Source: Liolophura sinensis (taxonomy: Eukaryota; Mollusca; Polyplacophora; Chitonida; Chitonidae). From it: 64,000 nucleotides of DNA. Shown piece after piece: positions 12,001 to 22,900 of the stretch. Under the pieces are notes generated by a model. That model was given only the letters and a program-made list of their open reading frames with translations, searched no databases and had not been told where the DNA came from. The translations under genes and the position numbers were made by a program. Position 1 is the stretch's first letter, and the number at the start of each line of letters is the position of its first letter. Location: the NCBI RefSeq assembly GCF_032854445.1, contig NC_088300.1:43951682-44015681 (forward strand), given 5' to 3'.

Positions 12001-13650
12001 AACATGAGCATTGTACCAGAGTGTGTGAATCATCAGTCAGTCTGTCTGTCTGTGTGCTTTGGTGAACATGAGCATTGTACCAGAGTGTGTGGATCATCAG
12101 TCAGTCTGTCTGTCTGTGTGCTTTGGTGAACATGAGCATTGTACCAGAGTGTGTGGCTCATCAGTCAGTCTGTCTGTCTGTCTGTGTGCTTTGGTGAACA
12201 TGAGCATTGTACCAGAATGTGTGAATCATCAATCAATCTGTCTGTCTGTGTGCTTTGGTGAACATGAGCATTGTACCAGAGTGTGTGGATCATCAGTCAA
12301 TCTGTCTGTCTGTGTGCTTTGGTGAACATGAGCATTGTACCAGAGTGTGTGAATTATCAGTCAGTCTGTCTGTCTGTGTGCTTTGGTGAACATGAGCATT
12401 GTACCAGAGTGTGTGGATCATCAGTCAGTCTGTCTGTCTGTGTGCTTTGGTGAACATGAGCATTGTACCAGAGTGTGTGAATTATCAGTCAGTCTGTCTG
12501 TCTGTGTGCTTTGGTGAACATGAGCATTGTACCAGAGTGTGTGGATCATCAGTCAGTCTGTCTGTCTGTGTGCTTTGGTGAACATAAGCATTGTACCAGA
12601 GTGTGTGGATCATCAGTCCATCTGTCTGTCTGTGTGCTTTGGTGAACATGAGCATTGTACCAGAGTGTGTGGATCATCAGTCAATCTGTCTGTCTGTGTG
12701 CTTTGGTGAACATGAGCATTGTACCAGAGTGTGTGGATCATCAGTCCATCTGTCTGTGTGCTTTGGTGAACATGAGCATTGTACCAGAGTGTGTGAATCA
12801 TCAGTCCATCTGTCTACTAAACTTCTAACCAAACACTAAAATGAACATAAGAAAATGTATTCAGGGAGATGAGAATGGTTTAGGCGGAGACGGTATGCTA
12901 CAGTCTGACATAATTTGTGATAAGGTCGTTGAATATTACATGGCTTGTAAATCAACTGATTTTACTTCTGTGGTGGTCTGTAAATAATACAGACGTGCCC
13001 CACAACTGTGTGAAATGGTCCTTCGGTTACACGTGTCTAAATCGTGTTGTCTGTGTTATCATATGGTCACTTCATGGAGTGAATGGGTAAAGGCTAAAGG
13101 CACAGATTTGGCCGCGCGATCTAATAGCAACGTGTTTGTTTGGAAAAAAAATTCTCCAGATCAGCTGGCAGCCTCAAATCACTCCAGCCATTTGTGTGGT
13201 ATTGTTACTTTGTTCTACATATTATTCAGTGAAATCTCAGTGAAATAGTAAAGTATGATACTTCGGAGAAAGCTTGATTACCCTGCTTTCCATTGAGATA
13301 TGTTTTGGCCAGGTGCTGTCTTGTCCTTTAATAAACATGAACATTGGTTTGTACAGAGTTGAATTTAGTCAAGCAATGTAGAGTTTTAAACCATACAAAA
13401 GTTGAAATATTAAAAGTTTCATATTACTTGCTAGCAATAAATATCAGTTGTCACCTTATATGTTTTTCAAACATATAAGAATGGCCATGTGCTATATGTT
13501 TTCTAACTCCTGAGTGTTGAACCTTGACAGGGTAAGCTGATCTACGAAGTGATGCCAACCTGGCTGTTTAACAGCATGGTCATGTCTACAATGGCTAAAC
13601 ACCGAGCTAAATTTCTGAGGAAACAGCAGCAGCAGTCCAAAACGGATTAA
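63..13650 (+). CDS. HSD17B12: 17-beta-hydroxysteroid dehydrogenase 12-like / very-long-chain 3-oxoacyl-CoA reductase, C-terminal nine exons (5' partial)
   Basis: Exons: 63-109, 592-667, 2349-2459, 2764-2828, 3268-3312, 5170-5286, 9684-9749, 10226-10375, 13531-13650. All junctions are GT/AG and phases agree, giving 264 residues plus a split first codon. This is a short-chain dehydrogenase. The cofactor motif TGATDGIG is in the first exon, VLISRS follows, then the NNVG motif at 2766-2777, the catalytic serine in NLSSMS and the active-site YSAAK in exon 5170-5286, and then PGFVATNMSG and NRTNGYWVH. The complete Asn-Ser-Tyr-Lys set argues for an active enzyme rather than inactive HSDL1. In this family the enzyme reduces 3-ketoacyl-CoA in ER fatty-acid elongation and some members act on steroids. 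The first membrane segment and start codon are upstream of the window. The C-terminus ends SKTD, so it lacks a full KKXX ER-retrieval signal. Introns 6 and 8 are swollen by minisatellites. Confidence 0.92.
957..1653. mobile_element. hAT-like non-autonomous DNA transposon (MITE) in intron 2 of the HSD gene
   Basis: The left end reads CAGGGTTCACACAGG. The right end, read on the minus strand, starts CAGGGTTCGCACGCTTG, so the termini are imperfect inverted repeats beginning CAGGG. Both subterminal regions carry related 'CCTTGAAA' and 'AAAGTACTTG' blocks facing each other (about 973-1078 and 1590-1625). There is no transposase ORF inside. I could not find a clean 8-base target-site duplication, so the hAT assignment rests on the termini alone. 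Confidence 0.5.
2161..2262 (-). mobile_element. V-SINE-like element, truncated 3' fragment (family 1)
   Basis: Read on the minus strand it matches the conserved 3' half of the window's commonest SINE: the GGTTTCCTC core, TAAGTGAAATATTC and GGCGTAAAA, all diverged. It lies in intron 2 of the HSD gene and has no tRNA-like head. Confidence 0.6.
4762..4988 (+). mobile_element. Near full-length tRNA-derived V-SINE-like element (family 1)
   Basis: It has a tRNA-like head (GGGCCTCCGTGGCC), the GTGGGTTTCCTCCCACCATA core, a TAAGTG-CATATTCTTGAGTA tail and ends in (AAAT)n. It is flanked by TGTTCACGGGGA at 4750-4761 and TGTTCACAGGGA at 4989-5000, a 12-base target-site duplication with one mismatch. It sits in intron 5 of the HSD gene. 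Confidence 0.82.
6163..9155. repeat. 37-bp minisatellite, about 81 copies, in intron 6 of the HSD gene
   Basis: The unit runs through ATGGTTTATACTCTGGTC, then GGTGTACAGTTTACATTGT. The period is 37 bases with few indels (extra T near 6522, 7415 and 7970, extra G near 6849). Variants alternate at a few sites: TATGG, TACGG, CATGG or CACGG; 'tatac' or 'tatgc'; and GTCAGTG or GTCGGTG. The GTCAGTG form marks both edges and GTCGGTG fills the middle. The consensus unit has no stop codon in any plus-strand frame and 37 is 1 modulo 3, so very long overlapping ORFs arise by chance. I do not regard them as genes. Confidence 0.97.
9489..9568 (-). mobile_element. V-SINE-like element, 3' fragment (family 1)
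   Basis: Minus-strand reading gives the GGTTTCCTCCCACCATAATC-type core and TAAGTGAAATATTC. It is followed at 9599-9660 by a plus-strand scrap of the same family (GTCATATAAGAGAAATATTC). Both lie just before HSD exon 9684-9749. Confidence 0.6.
9890..10052 (-). mobile_element. V-SINE-like element, 5'-truncated (family 1)
   Basis: It starts with (ATTT)n, the reversed A-rich tail, then runs the reverse complement of GTACGGTGAACAACACC, TAAGTGAAATATTCTTGAGT, the CCTCCCACCATAATGCTGGC core and GGATGGTCGTGGG. It lies in intron 7 of the HSD gene. The tRNA-like head is missing. Confidence 0.75.
10502..11834. repeat. 27-bp minisatellite, about 49 diverged copies, in intron 8 of the HSD gene
   Basis: The unit is close to GTCAGCTTGATGTCACTGG followed by TAGACACT. 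Copies differ at several bases and some are shortened. Because 27 is divisible by 3, the array reads as a 9-residue repeat (VSLMSLVDT type) on the plus strand and as a TVSTSDIKL-type repeat on the minus strand. Breaks and stops recur and there is no start context or homology, so I treat it as non-coding. Confidence 0.95.
11835..12815. repeat. 64-bp minisatellite, about 15 copies, in intron 8 of the HSD gene
   Basis: The landmark TGAGCATTGTACCAGAGTGT recurs near 11881, 11941, 12005, 12069, 12133, 12201, 12265, 12329, 12393, 12457, 12521, 12585, 12649, 12713 and 12773. Spacing is mostly 64 bases, with 60 and 68 where the internal TCTG run has lost or gained a unit. It begins directly after the 27-bp array with no clear spacer. 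Confidence 0.96.
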
Positions 13651-13672
13651 CAAGGATCAAAGCCACTTTGAA

Positions 13673-13678
13673 AATAAA
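13673..13678 (+). promoter_or_regulatory. Candidate polyadenylation signal AATAAA of the HSD17B12-like gene
   Basis: The hexamer AATAAA lies 22 bases after the stop codon at 13648-13650. It is the first one downstream and would give a very short 3' UTR. Use in vivo is inferred only. Confidence 0.45.
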
Positions 13679-14050
13679 ACTATGGACAAATCTAAATTTT
13701 TGTGAATTGTTCACGGTAATATCAAGTTGTATGATCAGTGCCCGTGGTGATCATGTCGTATTGATGTAACGTTTTTATTTTTAAGTCGTTAAATGTTTTT
13801 CTCTTTTATAATATCTCAATTTATAATAATTTCACCTGACTGTAAATATTGACTGTTACCTTATACATGGTATGTCCATCTTACAATACAGATCGTTGTG
13901 GTTATTCTCAGAGGGTTATGGAAAGGACAGTGCAGAATTTCCAGATATGCAATTTTTTATTCTGAAGGTTTTTGATGTGTCCAAAATAGATGGGAATTCT
14001 CCTTTTGTTAACTTACAGTCCTTAAAAGAAAGCATGTTAATAATAAAAAA

Positions 14051-14282
14051 AACGGGGCCGAGGCTCTTAGCATGCACGTTTTGCACAGTAACCTAGGAGC
14101 CTCGCACCAATGCGGTCCCTGAGAGTTCAAATCCAGCTCATGCCGTACATGAGAAGGCCTGACAGCAACGTGTGGATGGTCGTGGGCTTCCCCCAGGCTC
14201 TGCCCGGTTTCCCCCCACCATAATGCTGGCAGCCACCGTATAATTGAAATGTTATTGTGCACAACATAAAACACCGATAAAT
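14051..14282 (+). mobile_element. Diverged near full-length V-SINE-like element (family 1)
   Basis: It has a tRNA-like head with CCTCGCACCAATGCGGTC and a B box GAGTTCAAATCC, then GGATGGTCGTGGG, a CCCGGTTTCCCCCCACCATA core, TAATTGAAATGTT and CATAAAACACCGATAAATAA at the end. No clear target duplication was found. Confidence 0.75.
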
Positions 14283-17200
14283 AATAACACTGTTTAACAT
14301 TATACACTTCTTTATGATCTACCATGTACATGTACTGACATACATCGGTGAATTTCACTTGAAATTAGTGATTTTGTTCCTAATGTGTTTTTTATATAAA
14401 AGGGCCTAAAACCTTTATGCTCACGAGATGAATAAAGCGTTATGATAATGATCCTAAATGCCTACGTCAGTGTGAATTTCTTAAATCTGCCATAACAAGT
14501 TGTGAATATCATCTTTACCGACTTTGCCTATGGTTGACTCGTTCCGTCAAATTCGACCAGTGGAATGAAAATGGGACATGCGCTATATGTTATGCAAGTG
14601 TAGCATTCGACAAGTCGCACCGTCTGAGCAAGGCTTATGAATTAAATAGGCTTGTACCATTATAATTTCACACGTCCAATTCTACGAGGCGATATGATCT
14701 GTGATATCGTGTGAACGTGGCCTTACATGAAATGTATCCTATGATAACGTTACATGTACACACATTTTTCTTTAAGTTCGGCAAAACTTGAGTTGTGAAG
14801 AGAGTTTTATCTACTGAAACTTTTCTTTCTCAAGTCCAGCATCGCAAGCATTCGTATAGGCACCAGTGTTTTGACCATTTAATGAACGCTTAATCGGTAT
14901 AAAGGAAATATGTGAACTAAGATTAAATTACAAGCATTTGTCATTTTTTCCCAGGTTTTAAAAAGTTTTGATTTTGCCGTTGCTGTCAATGTCTTCATCA
15001 GCGAGACCTTACATTTTCACACGTGTACACATCTGTCTCTTCTTTCTCAACGATAATACATGTACATGTATGTTGGTCACGAGTAAATAACAGGAGTCGA
15101 CCTATTCTACTTATCTCCTCCATTCTGAGCACTCCCGTCACGAAACCGACTCGTACTCGTCGAATAACAGCTCACGCTTTAGCATGATTGAAAATAGGTT
15201 ATGGGCAAGACAAGGATCTGTGAGTGAAAGGCAGAAATGAATTCTGACTTCGCTGTATATATATATACAAGTCCTCTGTATGAGGGAATTTGTAAGAAGT
15301 AGGCCTGCACCTCGTCCGGTGTATGTACTTTGATAGGTCAGGGTCCAACATACTGAGAATTAACCGCTATTGTAAAGAGTTCCAAAGTGATATACATGTA
15401 ATTTTGACTCTTTTTGGCATGGTACTTAACAATAAAGAACGAGGTACTGTACTAGGTAGATTGGGGGGTCATACTGTGACCGGGTTGGGTGTCTGCGCCA
15501 TAAAGTTGGAGTAAGGTAAGGCGGCAATTATTAACGTGTGACTGCTACAACGATATGCGGTGTTGTGACAAGGCATTTCACTTCAAATAAAGATCATAAT
15601 AGTGCTCAAAATTACGCTATTTTTTATGCGGCAAACACATTTTTCCTAAAGAAATTTCAGAAATTAAGAAAACATACTACGGATTTTCTTCATTACCATA
15701 TACGCAATCTGTTGATACTTATTGTTTTTGAATGATGCGCTTTTAGTCAAGACAAAAGTTCGTGTTATGGGTCTAACTACCATGATCCCATTCACCAATA
15801 TCCAATGCTACGAAACTATTCCAAAGTTCTTTCATGCTGAGGTGCATTTGCTAGGCTTAAAAATGTCCCTGTGAATGCCATGTTTTCTTTCGTCTTCTAT
15901 AACTATCCGACGATTTCCGCGACATCGTAGTGTAGTTTTCTACGTAAATAAGAGTTCACTTTCCCATGGGACAAGTTGCTAATGTCTATATATGTGTTAG
16001 AGGGCATAAACGGGGCGTTTAACTCCTCACTTCCGGCCGACCTCGCTCTACCAGGCTACCACTTAAAACAGTGAGAAATAATATCTCTTGATTCGGGTTC
16101 TTCAAGGAGCTCTTTTGTGACCTCTACACTTGACGATATTCCTATTTCTCGCTGTATGTGTAATTGTCGTTTATAAACCTTACACGCGTTTCATTGTTAG
16201 GCAGCTTCACTTCACATTTACTTCCTGAGCAACATGTAAGAATATCTAAAATGTACCGTATATAAAATTTTTATTCTCACCAAAAAGCAGTTTTTGGTAG
16301 CACATGCATGCATGTATCATGGAAATGAGTTAGCCAATGGCCCTCTTTTGCTGGCATGTCCATAAGGTTCCGGTCGTCAATCTTTGTCATGCCCTGTGTA
16401 AGTAGCTCATGAATAACATTATAGACCGAGCTCCGGTCCGCGGACTGCGCATCTCCACCCGCCTTTCCTCAAGGCAACTGGTCACCGGCTGGCCTTTACC
16501 CAACTTTGATGTAAGTCCCAGATTTAGCTGATCTCGCATCAAAAAACCAGGATCGAACCCGGGACGAGGGGGAGAAGCAGCAAGATGTACATTATCATTG
16601 GAGTTCTTATTATCCAAATTCAGGTACTGTGGTTATTATGTCGTCGCTTGAATTCATTGTCCAGATATCACACATTGTTATATCTGTTGTTTTGAGCGCG
16701 AGGTCGATATAAGCATTAAATTACTTGAAATAGGTTTTGCCGCAGGAATTTCTCAGGAACAAAATAATCAAGGTTTTGATCTTTAAATTTCAACATCATG
16801 CCTTTTTGCTTTAACAGGAGTAATGGAATGCAGTTAAGTCCCAAAAGAAGGCTATATATGCATATCTTAACTGTATGTCCAAAATAACATTAAAATAACG
16901 TAACATCCATTTTGTTTCATGCAAATAGTCACGATATCCACACCGAATGATTTTAGTAGCAAAACTGGATTATTACTTATTTACATCGGAACAGGGTTTG
17001 AGGTTAACGTACAATATTGAACATAAGGCGTTTTATGGACTGCATGAGTCATTACTGCGTTGTTACAATACATGAAATGTCCAATGGTCAAACTAAAACC
17101 AGGCAGATCTTTAGCACGTGATTCCTTATTGGCCAACTACTTGACCTGGATATGACTAGTAGGGCATCGGTGCATGGACATACTAATGAAATGTTAAAAT

Positions 17201-17439
17201 CCCGGATACAAGACGAAAAGTTATTTCATGTATTTAACATTATATGCAGATGTTGTTTTGAAATTTCCAGATAATTTTGAATGTGATTTTAAACGAAATA
17301 AATATCGTAAGATGAAGTTCTCATGAGAAGTTATATTTATCCTCAAGCGAACACATTATATTCTTGTGTTTGTGTCACGAACCTGTCCCTACTCAGGTGA
17401 AGATATTTATACGCATGTCCAGACGTTGGTCTGTGTCAT

Positions 17440-17695
17440 ATTGCACCATCTGGGACCTGGGATCAAACCGAGTCGGGTCATACCAAAGATTATATTAGTG
17501 GTACTTGTTGCTGCCTCGCTTGGTGCTCAGCACTCAGAGGTTAGAGCAAGGAAGCAGGTCTGGTTAGCCGGGTGTCATTGTAATGTGACTGGGCTGAGTG
17601 TCATGCTTGATGTCTTCGGCACGATACATCAGTGGCGGCAGCGATTTGGCGGCATGGACTCGGCTTAAATACGACGTTAAAACACCAAGCACACA
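17440..17695 (+). mobile_element. tRNA-derived SINE, second family (family 2)
   Basis: A B-box-like GGGATCAAACCGAGTCGGGT is followed by CTTGTTGCTGCCTCGCTTGG, TAATGTGACTGGGCTGAGTG, GTCTTCGGCACGATAC and an ACGACGTTAAAACACCAAGC terminus. The same blocks occur at 20368, 23134 and 32352. The 5' head is degraded. Confidence 0.7.
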
Positions 17696-17849
17696 TACGT
17701 ACAGACATTATATTGCACCAAACATGAAGTATACCAGTATCAACTGAAAACTGGAAATTCATTTTTTAAATTAATCTGTTGAAATGCAGTTTCAAGATTT
17801 AAAACTGATGAACTTCATCTGTTTGGCCTTTTGTAAGATAATCGTGACA

Positions 17850-17978
17850 CAAACCTACAGAGGGTCGCGGGTTCCCCCGGGGCTCTTTTCGGTTTCCTCC
17901 CAGCATAATGCTGCCCGTCGTCATATAAATGAAATATTCTTGAGTACGGCGTAAAACACCAATCAAGTCAATAAATAA
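17850..17978 (+). mobile_element. 5'-truncated V-SINE-like element with exact target duplication, next to the DSL gene's MNNL exon
   Basis: It retains GGTTTCCTCCCAGCATAATG, TGAAATATTCTTGAGTACGG and the (AAAT)n tail. ATAATCGTGACA at 17838-17849 is repeated exactly at 17979-17990. The insertion ends 14 bases before the exon that starts at 18005. Confidence 0.82.
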
Positions 17979-18004
17979 ATAATCGTGACATGTTGTTGAG
18001 GTAG

Positions 18005-19904
18005 GTATTGGGCTGGGTGGACGCCACAGGGAAGATTGCCACCAAGTTTCTGAACTATCACAACCCCGAGGGTAAGCAGCTGGATGGGTCGTGTTGTGAT
18101 AAGTACAGTTGGTGGGGGCTTGGCGACTGTAAGAGCGGCGATACCTGCGACCCGGGCTTTGTCATCTGTCTGGGCAACATCACCGAGTAAGTCCGAGTGA
18201 ATCAGCAGATTGAACTATCGATGTATCCAGTAGTGGAGCGTTAACTGCATGGCTCATATACTATAACCGAAACTCTCACTGTATGTAGGAGCCACCGTGA
18301 CAACAAGAATTCCACGGCTTTTAGCCCAAGTTGAAGATCAATTGCCTTCCACCAATTTGACGTGTAGATCTGCGCGAATCAGGTAGGAAATCTTGTCAGT
18401 AACTTGCCAAGTATCGGTGGATTACTTCCGGGAACACCAGATTCCTCAATTCAGAAAATTTACCGCCATCTAAATGAAAAAGTCTTGAGTATGGCTCTAA
18501 GCAACAATCAATTAGTTTTTTTTGGATTCCCTGCCGCATCGAATTACCTTTCTTGCGATCACTTTACCATTTAAAGGCTGCGTTTTAGGAGCCAGCTGTG
18601 GATAGGTGGGATCTCCTGAAACGGTTAATGGTAAGTTTCGGGGTTCAAGCCACAAAAGCTAGCTGAAGACCTAGCTTGAACTAACTTATTTTGAAAGCCA
18701 CATTGTGTTGTCTACACAATATTTCTCAGTATGTCTGACATAACCTGCATACTGCATTCTTTAATAGGCGCCTGTAAAAGTAATCTCGCGTTACGTCATA
18801 CTGGTTGTGATGTAACAATTATGGGATGTAATTCAGAGCATGCCGATTGAGCCTCTACACGTATACAGAAGCGGAAAGTTTGAAGTGTTTACGGCGATTT
18901 ACATTATACTTGTTCAGACACAATGTGCAGACTACATATCTATGAAGATTCTATCCGCTTTCTGTATCGATCATTATAAAGCTTAAACGGAAAACTGATT
19001 TTGAGGTAGGCCTACATGTATGGACAAATTAGCAATGAAGCAATTCGCCGTTTGATAAACATGCAGATAAATGAGTCTCCAAAAATGATTTAATCTATAA
19101 ATCCTATATTTACCGACACGCTTCGTCCACTAGTTTTGATTCCTTATCATTGATTTGTTCCCAGGTCCAGTAGCATTGATAAGTGTCAGTACGGTCGTAA
19201 GACGACGGGTCAGTTGTCCAATAACGCCAATAATATCCGCTTCGAGGAGAAAGTCGGTGAAATAAACAACCCGTTGGTGTTTGAGTTTGAGGAATGGCCG
19301 GTGAGTTGTTTGTCATACTCTTTTTCACACATCGGTCTCACATGCAATAACTTAACTTAAATTAAAGAAGTTTATTGCGATCACCATGATATATATGTGA
19401 CAGGAGCGTGTATATTTATAACAGTATCATCGTTATGTTCATGCATGGGATATACTCTTTCTGGATATAGCAACATATTCCAACGTGGTTGGTGATTAGA
19501 TGCCTGGATATGATGTCGCTGATTCGCTACCCAAAGTAGCCTGAGAAAATTTTTATAACTGGAATTTGTGCTTCAACCAACAAGTGTACCTACCAAAAAA
19601 CGACAATACTTTCAGTGATGCCAGATTTAATTTAATCAATATTCCTATCCAAGTTGTACCATGCTATTGTACAAGTTGTCATTGTTTACGCTGATTGTAG
19701 CAATAGCTCTTTTACAATGCACACAATTGGGTTTATTATTGTTTTACAGGGCATAGTGAAGCTGAATATCCTGGCCATTGACGCCGACGGCACTGACAAA
19801 TACGACATTGTAGACACATTTGGTTACCAATACAATAAGATGGACCCGGTCAGAGAACTGGACACGAACCCAAAGACTTTGCAGCTGTCGGGATCCAGGA
19901 GCAG
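18005..19904 (+). other. MNNL (N-terminal Notch-ligand) domain exons
   Basis: Exons 18005-18186, 19165-19300 and 19750-19904. The first carries [17 protein letters not shown] and then CDPGFVICL, the NPxG...CC and CDPxFxICL signature of MNNL. The next two supply the beta-rich remainder ([11 protein letters not shown], then [14 protein letters not shown]). In the family this C2-like domain contacts Notch EGF11 and membrane lipid. Confidence 0.82.
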
Positions 19905-22900
19905 GTGGGCAGGATATCTGTGCCAAAGTCATTTTAAATAAGTCATTTTAACTTCAGAAAAAAAGTGAAGTCTTATTTTACGATCCTACTGATAAAATGG
20001 TGTGACCATTTGGCATATATCACACTGTCGTCTCTGTTGTCGTTTTTTTTTTCATATTAGAAAAGTTGAATTTATCTTTTGTATGCATTGCCTATATTTG
20101 TCTCCTTGATTGCATCTCTTCAGTCTGGATCTAGAGTTGAAAGTGTTTTGTGACGCGAACTACTACGGCCCTAACTGTAAGGTGTACTGTGTACCCCGGG
20201 ACGATGACGAAGGGCACTTCATGTGTGATCCGCTGACGGGTGAACGGAACTGTATGCCAGGTATGTGGCCTCATAAGCTTTGTCCGTGTAGTGTCGCAGT
20301 GATTCGGAGATACAAGTACATGTAGATATTCGCCATTGTTCTGCGGGAACTACACAACCTGTTGATTACCGCTTCGGTAGCATAATGGTTAGAGTGTCCG
20401 AATCTAAGTCTGGAGACCTAGGATCAAACCCGGGTTGAGTCATACTTGTCTCAAAGACTTCAAAAATGATACTTGTTAGTGGCTCGCTTAGCGCACAGCT
20501 GAGACGTTCGAGTACGGAAACATTACTTGTTGACAAGGTGCCAGGTTAATGTAACTGGATGGGGTATCTTGTTGCTCGGACACAAATGGACACAGTGAGC
20601 TGTGTGCACAGTGTGGACACATATGGCTAAAAATATTAAAAATTAATTTGTAAGCACACATAATACATACGTACACAAAAAAGTGAACGTGTGCAAAGGA
20701 AGTGACAAAGTTAAAGGGACGTAACCGTGGCTTCCATGCCTGAGTCCTTGTAAAGCTCATGTCTGACACGATGCTGCATACACAGGATCAGTTTGGGAAA
20801 AGTAGACAACACTGATATTTGGCTGGATGATCCTGTACTTGCCGTGAGATGTACAGGCATCGATTCTGAGGGTACTTCCTCACAATGACAATGCTTTCGT
20901 TTGTTTCTCATTCTTTATTATTGATACTGCCGAAATGAGACCTTTTGTGAATTCGCAATGAGAACTCTAGCAATTTTCGGAAATAAGAACTGTTGAATTC
21001 AATAAAATGATGTAGGCTGTCTGTATGACTGTAGTGTGGCCACACACAGATTAGTAAGTCAGTACACGTGTACTCCTAATTCAGTTTTTTGTTTTCTGTG
21101 ACCTTTACGCTCGGACTATCCTGTGACAAAGTTGCTTAATATATGTTTAAAATGATCTGGGATTAATGGCAGGAATTTATAAATTTGTTACAAACTGTGC
21201 ACATTGCAGAAAGCAGATATAACGTATTCAGTGTACTGGAATGCGTTAAGGACGTGATAAATAAAATTTTCAAGGATCTATATTCAGCTGCTTGAAGCAC
21301 AATAAGAGTATGCTTGAGACATGTTCAGAAAGAAAACCCCTCACCCATATAAACATGTATATATACGTGACTCAAACTGACGAAGTTCATTAAACCTGGA
21401 GCTTTTACAAGTTATTGTTTTTGTTACAACTGTGAACGCCAAGGATGGAATGGTGAGGATTGCCTAACAAACAAGGACGACTGTGATGGAAACCGCTGTT
21501 CCCATGGATCCACATGCAAGGATGCGGTGAATTCATATACGTGTATATGCCCTGTTGGGAGAACGGGTATGTAGTTTGAAGCCTGCTGAGTACTGACTCG
21601 TTCTTTACTACCAAAATCCTCTGTTGTTAGCTGCACCCTTATGAACCCCCGCCCCCTCCGCCATTTCCACCAGCACCAACTATAATAATTGTTTTGTGTT
21701 TTTTTTCACTGTATACACCGTGGCAAACATGGACGTCTGTCCTTCAGTTAAGTTATCTACGGAACTGTCATACAACTGCTCAACTGAATGTTTTCTACTC
21801 ATGTATTGTCATAGTGCCGGTGCGATATGGTCGGAGCTATCTGGAGATTTACCATTTCTAAAACATATCCAGCCTTGTCTCTGATTCAGTTTTAAATGAC
21901 ATTTAATTCGTTGACTAACCTGGTTGTTGTGTGTGCTTGCCACAGGTAGACTGTGTGAGGCGGAGATTAATGAGTGCTCCAGTAACCCGTGCAAACATGG
22001 CGGCAAGTGTAAAGATGCTCTCGGCTTCTTTTACTGCGTGTGCCCAGTAGGAACTTCCGGTGACTATTGTGAGATAGACGTTGTCGAATGTGTGAGCGAC
22101 CCGTGTCAAAACAATGTAAGGTCAACTAGATACTGCAAAAGAGGCGATGGTCTATTTCCTGCATCATAGCCTGTGTCCGTGGCACTGGTTGATGTGATAA
22201 GCTAAATTACCATTACGACGACATCAGACTAACTGTTCCTCAGATGATAAGGTTGAAAGATTTACACCAAGGTTTGAACTCCAATTTCCAGAACTGAAAT
22301 CCGGCACTATCACCTGACCTAGATTCCCACTATAGCTACATGAATACGCGTATACGGTCTCGTGGTATATAAGATCATCGCCTTAGTGCTGACAAAGACA
22401 GACCAGTACACCTATACCCCGACTAGTTGCAATTGAAACTTCTGTACCGCTTATCAGTTGACAAGTGTAGGTATGTAGGATAACGACTGGCCATATTAAT
22501 ACGGGAAATAGTTAATATATAAGTTTGTTTTTTTTATATTTTTCATGTCATAAGGCATTCGTTTTGTGTGAAAAATGCCGATTACTTGGTTCTTCATACA
22601 TACTTTTTAGACCATTTTTTCATTATGGGCTTTTTTATGATGTACCGGCATCGTAGAAATCTTTGCTGCGTTCTTCTGGTCTCGTAGTATGGCGGTTTTC
22701 GTTGATATGTTCTTGTAGGCGACCTGTGTAGATGAGATCAACGCCTTCCAGTGTGTTTGTCAGGCGGGCTTCACAGGTGGACTCTGTGAGGAGGAAATAG
22801 ATGAATGTGCTAGTGGACCGTGTGTGCAGGCGAAGGAGTGCATCGATCTCACCGGCGATTACCAGTGTGTTTGTACCGAGGGATTTACAGGTATGAACAA

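Larger units (their letters stand above)
13679..18004. other. Intergenic and 5' region between the HSD gene and the DSL gene
   Basis: Apart from SINE copies at 14051-14282, 17440-17695 and 17850-17978, I see no supported gene. The signal-peptide exon and promoter of the DSL gene should lie here, or further upstream as part of its first intron, but no exon was convincing. A reversed B-box-like GGATCGAACCCGGG at 16550-16563 may be an old SINE remnant. Confidence 0.5.

Noticed and set aside
11835..12815. CRISPR-like array of regularly spaced repeats
   Set aside because: There are no unique spacers, since the entire 64-bp unit repeats, and the context is a eukaryotic intron.
11835..12839. Cys-rich repeated ORFs (CTRVC...SVCVLW type), which could suggest a secreted peptide family
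   Set aside because: They are translations of the 64-bp minisatellite; the frame changes with every unit and no signal peptide or processing site repeats.
16387..16617. Minus-strand 76-codon ORF with a GGATCGAACCCGGG segment
   Set aside because: The segment is a reversed B-box remnant, probably an old SINE; nothing else supports a gene.
20368..20445. tRNA gene suggested by A-box and B-box matches
   Set aside because: The same head is attached to a repeated body at four places and the cloverleaf is not maintained; these are SINE heads. The same applies to 33836, 41755 and 45584.
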